NCBI GenBank assembly: GCA_021159265.1
Contig: JAGGSD010000332.1
Span: forward strand, 1-7,334
From: Syntrophobacterales bacterium
GTDB lineage: Bacteria > Desulfobacterota > Syntrophia > Syntrophales > UBA6807
Direction: 5' to 3'
DNA: 7,334 nucleotides
The position numbers and the translations under genes are program-made. Shown here piece after piece: positions 1 through 6,387 of this stretch. Under the pieces are notes generated by a model. It saw only the letters and a program-made list of their open reading frames with translations, was not told the origin of the DNA and searched no databases. Position 1 is the stretch's first letter, and the number at the start of each line of letters is the position of its first letter.

Positions 1-89
1 TTGGCTCCAGATTTTGTTTCAGTACTGACAGAGCTGACGCTTTTCTCGTAAATACGCATCCCAAATACAGTCCGGGGACAAGAATAGAA

Positions 90-113
90 CCTTGAACCCT
101 TGAAACCTTGAAC
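90..113 (+). repeat. Tandem 8-bp repeat, three units
   Basis: Three consecutive 8-bp units read CCTTGAAC, CCTTGAAA and CCTTGAAC with no gap. The same CCTTGAA word ends the CCTT heptad array inside the long direct repeats (1215-1221 and 5293-5299), so the arrays may share an origin. The tract lies beyond the 3' end of the alpha/beta hydrolase and shows no coding potential. Function unknown. Confidence 0.75.
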
Positions 114-118
114 GGTTA

Positions 119-162
119 CATATATTCTTATCACGAAAAAGAAAATCTAATTTTGCACTTTT
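119..162 (+). repeat. Short copy of an A-rich intergenic repeat (partner at 7172-7234)
   Basis: This stretch matches the right edge of the window in the same orientation: a TATATT..TTATCACGAAAA core, then AGAAAAT.TAATTT, then GCACTTT. It holds one CACGAAAA unit, whereas the right-hand copy holds four tandem 8-bp units. The right arm of the palindrome present in the other copy is missing here, and the sequence runs straight into the truncated MITE-like element. It is non-coding. Confidence 0.7.
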
Positions 163-174
163 TCCCCTTCGACA

Positions 175-233
175 GGCCTTCGGCCTCGCAATGACGAAGG
201 TTTGTGCGTCATTGCAAGTTTGCCACGACACTA
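175..233 (-). mobile_element. Truncated relative of the MITE-like element at 5470-5622
   Basis: Read on the minus strand, 230 down to 175 matches 5473-5528 at 53 of 56 positions by eye. The outer end reads TAGTGTCGTGGCAA on the minus strand, against TACTGTCGTGGCAA in the full copy. It contains a perfect 9-bp stem (188-196 with 207-215, loop of 10) and a small GGCC/GGCC hairpin at 175-185. The inner half and second terminus are absent, so this is a fragment. It lies just beyond the hydrolase stop codon, and its hairpin could affect mRNA ends, but no T-tract follows it. Confidence 0.7.
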
Positions 234-245
234 AAAGACAGGGGG

Positions 246-1097
246 TTAGATGTGGTTTTCCAGCCAACCTTGCAAATCGGTTAGTACTTTCGATCTTTCT
301 TTTTCTTTTTCATTGTAGATTTCATGATACAGGCCATCATATATATAGAGGGTTTTGTCTTTCAGAATCAGTTTCTCGAAAAAAGCTTTTGAGGCATTCG
401 TATTGACTAGATAATCATCACCGGCGATCTGCATCAGGATGGGGACTTCCATTTTCGGGGCCATTCTGTTCACTGCCGACATGGCTGATAAGAACTCGGT
501 GAACCAGCGGGCGCTTACCCGATTGTGGACCAGAGGATCGCTATGATAGGCGCGGACAACTTCTGTATCGTGGCTGATCATCGATGTATTTAACTCGTTG
601 CCCAGAGTTAAGCGGGGCCAGATGGCGGACATGATCATCCCCATGACCCATTTGATAACAGGCGCATTCACCCTCAACCCGAGAGAGGGCGAAGAAGTTA
701 TCACGCCGTCGATCATATCAGAATGAATAAGCGCAAAATTGATGGCAATAAGTCCCCCCATACTGTGTCCCAAGAGGAAACATTTCACGCCTTCAGGAAG
801 TCCTTCCCTTGACATTTGAACCATTGTACTGAGTTCCTCAATATAATCCTCAAAGCCCGAAATATGCCCTCTGGTTCCATCACTTCGTCCATGCCCGCGA
901 TGATCCATGGCCCAGATGGTTATTCCCTTCGGAAGAAGTTTCCCGACAACATTGTCATAACGGCCGGAATGTTCACCGAGGCCGTGGGTAATAATCAGTC
1001 GAGCGCGTTCAGAATCAGCCTGGTATTTACGGTAGAATATCTTCAGATTTTTTATACGGACAAACCCGCTTTTGCACGGATAAACAAGTTTATTCAT
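246..1097 (-). CDS. Alpha/beta hydrolase, monoacylglycerol lipase / serine aminopeptidase S33 (Hydrolase_4) type
   Basis: A 283-residue protein with a complete alpha/beta hydrolase signature. The oxyanion-hole motif HGLGEH is at 38-43 and DHRGHGRSDG at 65-74. The nucleophile elbow GHSMGG is at 110-115 (Ser112). The acid is probably Asp228 in AGDDYLV, and the base is His258 in GLYHEIYNE. This pattern and length match the monoacylglycerol lipase/lysophospholipase group, which cleaves acyl esters of glycerol or lysophospholipids; the actual substrate is not readable from sequence. I see no signal peptide or lipobox, so it is probably cytoplasmic or loosely membrane-associated. The ATG at 1097 is preceded by AGGA with 7 nt spacing. 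Copy A of the long direct repeat begins directly upstream, so that repeat forms the whole proximal 5' region of the gene. No downstream gene is seen in the window. Confidence 0.9.
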   Translation of the reverse strand: MNKLVYPCKSGFVRIKNLKIFYRKYQADSERARLIITHGLGEHSGRYDNVVGKLLPKGITIWAMDHRGHGRSDGTRGHISGFEDYIEELSTMVQMSREGLPEGVKCFLLGHSMGGLIAINFALIHSDMIDGVITSSPSLGLRVNAPVIKWVMGMIMSAIWPRLTLGNELNTSMISHDTEVVRAYHSDPLVHNRVSARWFTEFLSAMSAVNRMAPKMEVPILMQIAGDDYLVNTNASKAFFEKLILKDKTLYIYDGLYHEIYNEKEKERSKVLTDLQGWLENHI

Positions 1098-1316
1098 GGC
1101 GCTTTCCTAATGCGGCAAAGCCGCAAAGGCAAAAGGTCAAAGGCTAAAGGTCGGGAATTAAGACTAAAAAAGCAGATTTGTTTTCAGGTTTTTCCTTGAT
1201 CCTTTATCCTTGTACCTTGAACCTCGTTGTTTATTACCTGATACCAACATCTGCGCGAAAAACGCCTGTCTGCGTGCAACGCACAGGGATGCAGTTGTTG
1301 AGGATAAAGACTTTAA
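1098..1316 (+). repeat. Long direct repeat, copy A (partner 5174-5438)
   Basis: Bases 1110-1277 are identical to 5188-5355 (168 of 168 by eye). Similarity extends left through GGCGCTTTC at 1098-1106. After a 44-bp gap relative to copy B it continues right over 1278-1316 with four mismatches in 39. Internal parts are: a GCGGC/GCCGC hairpin (1112-1124); four 7-bp units AAAGGNN (1125-1152); four 7-bp units CCTTNNN (1194-1221); and a bulged hairpin (1265-1287). No open reading frame is conserved through it. It starts exactly where the hydrolase ORF begins and supplies its 5' flank. It is not an insertion sequence: there is no transposase and no target-site duplication that I can see. Confidence 0.9.
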
Positions 1317-1355
1317 TTGCTATTTTTGAAGTAACTATATATTTATAAGTAGCGT

Positions 1356-1410
1356 GTAGGGACGACTTCAGTCAGCCAAAACAATGAAGGGAGGCCAAAT
1401 CCTCCCCTAC
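1356..1410. other. Intergenic palindromic segment between direct repeat A and tRNA-fMet
   Basis: The roughly 230 bp between copy A and the tRNA gene hold no plausible gene. The one clear structure is nested. GTAGGG (1356-1361) and CCCTAC (1405-1410) form outer arms. Inside, a 6-bp stem GGGAGG/CCTCCC (1389-1394 with 1401-1406) has a CCAAAT loop; the two structures overlap at 1405-1406 and so compete. No T-run follows on either strand, so it is not a standard terminator. It may be a decayed intergenic repeat. Confidence 0.4.
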
Positions 1411-1498
1411 CCATTCAGTTCAGTGTAAATTCAGAATGATGTTCAACACCTGAGTAGTTATCTCTTGAAGTAAGGACGGACAAACAAAAGCTAAGGGA

Positions 1499-1536
1499 TA
1501 ATAAAAAGGGATGCGTATTATGAATATAACCCCTTG
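1499..1536 (-). terminator. Possible intrinsic terminator of the tRNA-fMet transcript
   Basis: Just past the tRNA CCA end on the minus strand, AAGGG (1535-1531) can pair with CCCTT (1510-1506). An inner TTAT/ATAA stem closes over a 4-nt loop. The hairpin is followed by TTTTTATT. The stem is short and has an unequal internal bulge, so this is a moderate call based on position and the T-tract. Confidence 0.4.
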
Positions 1537-1543
1537 TTTTTAT

Positions 1544-1620
<77 letters not shown>

Positions 1621-1642
1621 TCATATTTTTGGACAGGGGAGT

Positions 1643-1671
1643 TTTCTATCTCAGTGTGTATAAGAAGTCAA
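1643..1671 (-). promoter_or_regulatory. Sigma-70-type promoter of tRNA-fMet
   Basis: On the minus strand a TTGACT -35 box (1671-1666) is followed after exactly 17 bp by TAGAAA (1648-1643). The discriminator just after it is C-rich (ACTCCCC), as is typical of stable-RNA promoters under stringent control. Initiation about 7 nt downstream would give a leader of roughly 15 nt before the mature tRNA 5' end at 1620. The boxes lie between the cyclase stop codon and the tRNA, so the tRNA need not depend on readthrough. The -10 box matches consensus at only four of six positions. Confidence 0.6.
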
Positions 1672-1698
1672 GCAGTTTCTCATGCTTTGGATGTTTTA

Positions 1699-4600
1699 TT
1701 ATAATGATAATAATATCTCCCTTGCCTGTTTCAGGAATACTTCCGCTTCGCACTGTTCAAAGACTTCTATGGCTTCTGAGATGCATTTTCTTGCCTGGCC
1801 GGTTCTTCCCTTCGATTTGTGTAAAAGAGCAAGGTCAAGTTTTGCCTGACCCAGAACTCCCTTTGCCCCGATTTCTTCTGCCGCTTCAATCGCCTTATTA
1901 AAGTGATTTTCCGCCTTCCTACCGGCAAATGGAACATTTTTTAACAGAAAACCCAGGTTTTTAAACAAAACAGCGAAACTTCCGGGTCTATGCCCCTGAG
2001 CGATCTGCAAATAGACCTTTCCCAGGAAGTATTCTCCTGTGGCATAATGGTATCTGCTTTCATTTTCGAAAAAAATCCCTAAAATGTGTTCCACAGCATT
2101 TACACCCACGGAAATATTTCCCCTGGCAATTAAAATCACATTCAGCAATCCATAAGCCGAGGTTGTGATAAATTCATTACCGAGATTTTCACCAGATTTC
2201 ATTATCTCCTCAAAATTGTGTTCGGCTTTCTGTAACTGACCGTTGGAAAGATATCCAATGCCGAGAAAAAGCCGCGCAAAGCGTGACCATACGGGATCCA
2301 CTGAAATCTCCATTGTCTGTTCAAAACATTCAATGGCCGAATGAAAATCACCCGAAACCAGATGACCCCATCCAACAATCATGTGTCCATTGGCAGTGGA
2401 TCGTATATCAGAGTTTCTTTGTCCACAGTCAATAAGAGACTTTCCAACTTCACAGGTCTTTTTGATTTCTCCTCTATATAAATATGTGGCGCCCATTCCG
2501 ACCATGTAAAATTGATAAAACGATTGATCCGATTTGAGAAAGCCGGATGCCTCCTGCGCTCTTTTCCCAAAAGATATAGCTTCATCGAGACGACCCATAT
2601 CACTACATGTATAGAGAAGCCATGCGCTGGCATAGCCAATAACTCTATAGCTGTTAATCTCCTCACCAAGCTCCAGGGCCATGCGCAAATACCGATAAGA
2701 ATCATTAAGTTTCACTTTGAACCGTAGCGCAAAGCCGAGCCATCCGTAGAACATCCCGAGTCTTTCCTTGTCCTCTAATGATTCAGCCAGACTTTCATGG
2801 GTCCTGAGAAGATCAATCAAATCGTTGTAAACACCGAGGCGGTCATAGACATAAGCCCATTTCATGATGAGATCTATGAGAATTTCTTTTTCTCTTTTGG
2901 TATCACACGAGTGGCTGGTGAGTAAGTTAAATGCTTCCTGGTAATGCTGGTGAGATTCCTCCACGGAATACATTCCAAAGCATTTTTCCCCTGATTTTAT
3001 CAAGTAATCAACGGCTTTAATAAAAGAGTGCCCCTCTTTAAAATGAAATGCCAGAAATTCATAGTATTCGGACAGCCTGTCCTGAAATAGTTCTTCCATA
3101 ACAAGAGCAACCCGTTCATGGATCATTTGTCGATCTTTTTTAAGGAGACCGTTATATACCACCTCTTGTGTGAGGACGTGCTTGAATGTGTATTCAATAT
3201 CCGGCTGTAAGGATCTTTTCTTAATTACATCCATTTTTTCCAGACTGCCAAGGCGCTGATCAATATCGCACTTAAGATCTGTGATCCTCCTGAGGGTCTC
3301 ATAAAGAAAAGAGCTTCCTATAACGGATGCCTCCTGAAGCATTCGCTTTGTTTCTTTTTCAAGGCGGTCGAGCCTCGCGGAAATCACACCTTGAAGGGTT
3401 GATGGAATATGGACTTTACTAATCGGCCCGGTTAATTTCCATGTACCGTTTTCAGAAATCAGCATCTCAGATTCGATAAGAGAATTGATCACCTCCTCCA
3501 GATAAAATGGGTTCCCTCCTACCTTTTCCTGAATTAACTTTTCCAGAGCGGGAAGAGCGCTCTTTGTTCCCAGAAGAGATTCCACTACGGCCCGTGTGCC
3601 CGAAGGTGAAAGATCGCGGATTATGATTTCCCGGTACAACCCGTCCACATCATTGAACTGATGATCGACCAGTATCTTAAAGGAAGGCCTGGAGACGCAG
3701 AGAAAAAGAGCAGGATAGCGGACATTTGACAGGGTAAGACGGAGTAGTTCCACAGAAGAAGGATCTGCCCAGTGAAGATCTTCCAGAAAGATAATCGTTG
3801 GCGCTCTCCGGGCCATGCCTGAAAAAATCATTTGTATTGCCTCATACAGCCGGGCCTTCCAGAACTCGGGGCTTACATCTTCTATTTCAGGGTAATTCAG
3901 GGCATAAAGATTTCCGATGTATGGGATTAGATCTCCTCTCTTTCCGGAGAGATTCTTGATACTCGATTCTATTTTCTCTCTGACTTTTTCAGCGGAGTCC
4001 CCCTCTTCAATCTGAAATACCCGGCTCAACAAATCAATCAATGGAAAATAAGGAATATTTTGAGAATACGCGTACGCATGCCCCTCACGCCACTGTATTT
4101 CCCGGGGGTTCAGAGTGGCCTTGAACTCCTCAACGAGTCTGCTTTTCCCTACACCCGCATCACCGGAAATCGAAACAATTCCACCCTGCCCTTCTTCGAG
4201 TTTTTCAACGGCTTCACCAAGTTGGGACATCTCTGCCTCCCTTCCGATGAGTTCAGCCCTTAGCCCTGACAGGCGATGCATAGTTACGGGAGTCTTCTTT
4301 GCAAATAGCACCCTGTAAATTTTGACGGGTTCGGCCTTGCCCTTGACCCGGGTGGGTTCCAGACTTTCAAAAGTAAAATATCCCTCTGACTGACGGCAGG
4401 TATCCCGACTAACCAGGATCTGACCGGCCGCGGCCATATCAGTCAGACGTGAGGCAAGATTAATGGTGTTACCTGTCATGCCGTGTTTTCCCTTTTCGGT
4501 ATCCATTTCACCCGTAACCACAAGGCCTGTACTGATACCGGTATGCATCGATATGGACTTTCCTGTTCTCCCCTCAACCTGGGGACTCATGGCTTCCACA

Positions 4601-5106
4601 AGATCATGTATTTCTCTTGCAGCCATGATTGCCCTCACCGGATCGTCTTCATGCGCGTTTGGAACGCCGAAAAGCGCCATTACGGCGTCGCCGATAAACT
4701 TGTCAATGAATCCCCCATATTTGGTTATGACCTGTGCAATTCCTCCGAAAACAAGATTCATAAACTCTTTTACTTCTTCAGGATCTAATTTCTCAGACAT
4801 GGCTGTATATCCGGTCAGATCGGAAAAGAGGACGGTAATTTGCTTCCGTTCACTTTCTATCGAACCGCGTGTGGCGTGAGGCTTTTCAGATATGAATTCC
4901 GAGGGTTGTAATTCGGGCTTTGGATGTATCTCGTGAATAATGTGTTGAGGTTCTTTCAGATTCTGACCACATTCATTGCAAAACTTACTGCCATGCGGAT
5001 TCACATTCCCACATACTTGACAGTAAATCTCCAGTTCGTGGCCGCACTTGCGACAAAACCGGGCTCCATCAGGATTATCAAACCGGCACTCCGGGCATTT
5101 CATCAT
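1699..5106 (-). CDS. Class III adenylate/guanylate cyclase with double zinc ribbon, STAND-type ATPase and TPR-like repeats
   Basis: A 1135-residue multidomain signalling protein. Residues 4-46 hold two zinc ribbons, with CxxC pairs at C4/C7, C18/C21, C29/C32 and C43/C46. A class III cyclase domain spans about 86-266. It has metal-binding Asp96 (FSDLTGYT) and Asp140 (KFIGDAVMALFG), Lys136 at the usual base-selecting lysine, and transition-state Asn216 and Arg220 in NTINLASR. An AAA_16/STAND ATPase module follows: GREAEM at 288, Walker A GDAGVGKS at 315-322, Walker B IIFLEDLHWAD at 438-448, and GNPFYLEE at 531-538. From about 690 to 1130 there are helical TPR-like repeats. No membrane segment is seen, so it is probably cytoplasmic. 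By family it should convert ATP (or GTP) to a cyclic nucleotide under control of the NTPase/TPR sensor; the ligand is unknown. Gly209 occupies the second base-selecting position, so nucleotide choice is unclear. A second ATG (5103) is equally possible. Confidence 0.92.
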   Translation of the reverse strand: MMKCPECRFDNPDGARFCRKCGHELEIYCQVCGNVNPHGSKFCNECGQNLKEPQHIIHEIHPKPELQPSEFISEKPHATRGSIESERKQITVLFSDLTGYTAMSEKLDPEEVKEFMNLVFGGIAQVITKYGGFIDKFIGDAVMALFGVPNAHEDDPVRAIMAAREIHDLVEAMSPQVEGRTGKSISMHTGISTGLVVTGEMDTEKGKHGMTGNTINLASRLTDMAAAGQILVSRDTCRQSEGYFTFESLEPTRVKGKAEPVKIYRVLFAKKTPVTMHRLSGLRAELIGREAEMSQLGEAVEKLEEGQGGIVSISGDAGVGKSRLVEEFKATLNPREIQWREGHAYAYSQNIPYFPLIDLLSRVFQIEEGDSAEKVREKIESSIKNLSGKRGDLIPYIGNLYALNYPEIEDVSPEFWKARLYEAIQMIFSGMARRAPTIIFLEDLHWADPSSVELLRLTLSNVRYPALFLCVSRPSFKILVDHQFNDVDGLYREIIIRDLSPSGTRAVVESLLGTKSALPALEKLIQEKVGGNPFYLEEVINSLIESEMLISENGTWKLTGPISKVHIPSTLQGVISARLDRLEKETKRMLQEASVIGSSFLYETLRRITDLKCDIDQRLGSLEKMDVIKKRSLQPDIEYTFKHVLTQEVVYNGLLKKDRQMIHERVALVMEELFQDRLSEYYEFLAFHFKEGHSFIKAVDYLIKSGEKCFGMYSVEESHQHYQEAFNLLTSHSCDTKREKEILIDLIMKWAYVYDRLGVYNDLIDLLRTHESLAESLEDKERLGMFYGWLGFALRFKVKLNDSYRYLRMALELGEEINSYRVIGYASAWLLYTCSDMGRLDEAISFGKRAQEASGFLKSDQSFYQFYMVGMGATYLYRGEIKKTCEVGKSLIDCGQRNSDIRSTANGHMIVGWGHLVSGDFHSAIECFEQTMEISVDPVWSRFARLFLGIGYLSNGQLQKAEHNFEEIMKSGENLGNEFITTSAYGLLNVILIARGNISVGVNAVEHILGIFFENESRYHYATGEYFLGKVYLQIAQGHRPGSFAVLFKNLGFLLKNVPFAGRKAENHFNKAIEAAEEIGAKGVLGQAKLDLALLHKSKGRTGQARKCISEAIEVFEQCEAEVFLKQAREILLSL

Positions 5107-5111
5107 TTATG

Positions 5112-5117
5112 CCCCCT
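5112..5117 (-). promoter_or_regulatory. Ribosome binding site of the cyclase gene; two adjacent ATG codons
   Basis: AGGGGG on the minus strand lies 5 nt before the ATG at 5106 and 8 nt before the next in-frame ATG at 5103. The second spacing is closer to optimal, so the protein may begin MKCPEC rather than MMKCPEC. The choice changes one residue only and leaves the zinc ribbon intact. No clear sigma-70 promoter is visible in the 60 bp between here and direct repeat B. Confidence 0.6.
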
Positions 5118-5173
5118 GAAATTCAGACTTATCCTAAACTTCAAAACGTAGCTGGTAATTACTCACGTAGTCA

Positions 5174-5438
5174 GGCGCTTTCTCATGATGCGGCAAAGCC
5201 GCAAAGGCAAAAGGTCAAAGGCTAAAGGTCGGGAATTAAGACTAAAAAAGCAGATTTGTTTTCAGGTTTTTCCTTGATCCTTTATCCTTGTACCTTGAAC
5301 CTCGTTGTTTATTACCTGATACCAACATCTGCGCGAAAAACGCCTGTCTGCGTGCCTGCCAGTCTGCCGTGCAGGCGGCACAGGCAGGCGCAGACAGGCA
5401 ACGCACAGGCAAGCAATTGTTGAGGATAAAGACTCTAA
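5174..5438 (+). repeat. Long direct repeat, copy B (partner 1098-1316), with 44-bp extra segment
   Basis: Bases 5188-5355 are identical to 1110-1277, and 5400-5438 resumes the match with four mismatches. The extra 44 bp (5356-5399) is GC-rich and palindromic. The heptad arrays lie at 5203-5230 (AAAGGNN x4) and 5272-5299 (CCTTNNN x4). The copy sits 67 bp upstream of the cyclase start, in the same orientation to its gene as copy A is to the hydrolase. It is non-coding; the short ORFs crossing it lack conserved features. Confidence 0.9.
5342..5399. repeat. Long imperfect hairpin unique to direct repeat copy B
   Basis: Three stacked stems can form. GCCTGTCTGC (5342-5351) pairs with its exact complement at 5390-5399. 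GCCTGCC (5354-5360) pairs with 5383-5389. TGCCG (5365-5369) pairs with 5376-5380 over a 6-nt loop. This gives about 22 pairs with a small bulge and one internal loop. Most of it is the 44 bp absent from copy A. It lies about 235 bp upstream of the cyclase gene and has no T-tract, so it looks like a REP-like or cruciform-forming sequence rather than a terminator. Confidence 0.7.
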
Positions 5439-5469
5439 CAGTCCTCAATCTTTAGCCCACCCACCCGAG

Positions 5470-5622
5470 TACTGTCGTGGCAAGCTTGTAATGACGCACA
5501 AGCCTTCGTCATTGCGAGGCCGAAGGCCGTGGCAATCTCTTGGATTATGCCAGGTTAGCTTCCGATAGCAGGAGATTGCTTCGCTTCGCTCGCAATGACA
5601 CCCGAGACTTGACACGACAGTA
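5470..5622 (+). mobile_element. MITE-like palindromic element with TA-ended terminal inverted repeats
   Basis: A 153-bp non-coding unit begins TACTGTCGTGGCAA and ends with TTGACACGACAGTA; the two ends are inverted complements with one mismatch. Inside, an 11-bp arm (5508-5518) is perfectly complementary to 5589-5599, and an 8-bp arm (5532-5539) to 5572-5579. The whole element can therefore fold as nested hairpins. TA at both outer ends would fit a TA target duplication of the IS630/mariner kind, though it could simply be part of the inverted repeat. No transposase is present. It lies 19 bp beyond the LpxH-like stop codon and may act as that operon's 3' end structure. A truncated relative lies at 175-233. 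Confidence 0.65.
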
Positions 5623-5641
5623 GTTACATTTTTTGCATTAT

Positions 5642-6361
5642 TTACGGTTTGTATGAAACAAGCACCGAATCGCCATTTTCATACAACAGATATGAATAAT
5701 GGTTAATCCAGTCGCCAAGAATGGCAAATGTTCTTTCCCTGCCATCAACCACATGGCGCTCAATGACGGGTTGATGACAGTGGCCGAGAATTACGGCGTC
5801 AAAACCGTCACTGAATTTTTCCATAGAGAAGATCCTCATCTTATCGGCAAGCCCCTCAGGTGATCCTTGCAGATGATTTTTGCTTATTTTTGAACTAATC
5901 CTGGCAATTTTCCAGAGAATAGAAACCGGCAGTTTTTTTTGAGTCCCATAAAATATTTTACTTCTCATGAATCTGCGAAGAAGCAAATAAGAGATATTTT
6001 TTGTATCCACTGTATCGCCGTGAGATACAAATATTCTTTTATCATCCAGATTAATCGCAGCCCAGTCAGGAAATACATGAATACCGTAAGGACCGAAAAA
6101 TTCATCAAGAAAAAAATCATGATTCCCTTCAAATAAATGAATATTTATCCCTTTTTCTTTAAGTTCCAGAAGCTTGCCGGTCATTGCCTGAAATTCCGGA
6201 TATACACAGCCGTTTCTGCAAAACCAGAAATCGAAAAAGTCTCCCACAATAAAAAGGTCGCTCACGCTCCCTTTTATAGAATCAAAAAAATTGAGGAGAT
6301 TGCGATAGCCTGTGCTGTTTTCGTATTTCAGGTGTGCGTCAGATAAAAAAATTGCTTTCAT
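5642..6361 (-). CDS. lpxH: LpxH-type metallophosphoesterase, probable UDP-2,3-diacylglucosamine diphosphatase
   Basis: A 239-residue calcineurin-like phosphoesterase, almost exactly the length of E. coli LpxH (240). Metal ligands fall at nearly the same numbers as in LpxH: Asp8 and His10 (SDAHLK), Asp41 (VGDFFDFW), Asn80 (EGNHDFF), His114 (VSHGD), and His194 and His196 (GHCHQP). LpxH removes UMP from UDP-2,3-diacylglucosamine to give lipid X in lipid A synthesis, acting at the inner membrane surface. One difference stands out: E. coli has GNRD with a substrate-binding arginine, while here it is GNHD, the generic family motif. The lipid A role is therefore likely but not certain. The ATG at 6361 has only a weak upstream AGG (11 nt away). 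It follows the PHP gene by 26 bp, so coupled expression is likely. Confidence 0.85.
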   Translation of the reverse strand: MKAIFLSDAHLKYENSTGYRNLLNFFDSIKGSVSDLFIVGDFFDFWFCRNGCVYPEFQAMTGKLLELKEKGINIHLFEGNHDFFLDEFFGPYGIHVFPDWAAINLDDKRIFVSHGDTVDTKNISYLLLRRFMRSKIFYGTQKKLPVSILWKIARISSKISKNHLQGSPEGLADKMRIFSMEKFSDGFDAVILGHCHQPVIERHVVDGRERTFAILGDWINHYSYLLYENGDSVLVSYKP

Positions 6362-6387
6362 AATACCGGTTGCCTGATGCTGGATAA

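Noticed and set aside
90..118. CRISPR-like array from the short repeats
   Set aside because: The units are 7-8 bp, contiguous and without unique spacers. No cas gene is present.
19..267. 82-residue minus-strand ORF at the left edge
   Set aside because: It runs through tandem repeats and the truncated MITE-like element, overlaps the hydrolase end, and has no recognisable motif.
816..1199. 127-residue plus-strand ORF
   Set aside because: It is antisense to the hydrolase and then crosses direct repeat A. Its sequence shows no domain, and the hydrolase frame is clearly the coding one.
1672..1698. Terminator behind the cyclase gene
   Set aside because: Only a 5-bp AAGCA/TGCTT stem is possible. 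It has no T-tract and overlaps the tRNA -35 region.
4463..4879. Plus-strand ORF of 138 residues and other plus-strand ORFs within 2500-4900
   Set aside because: All are antisense shadows of the cyclase gene, whose domains are intact along the full length.
5242..5448. 68-residue minus-strand ORF with several cysteines
   Set aside because: It lies wholly inside direct repeat B. The cysteines come from the 44-bp palindrome, which copy A lacks, so the frame is not conserved.
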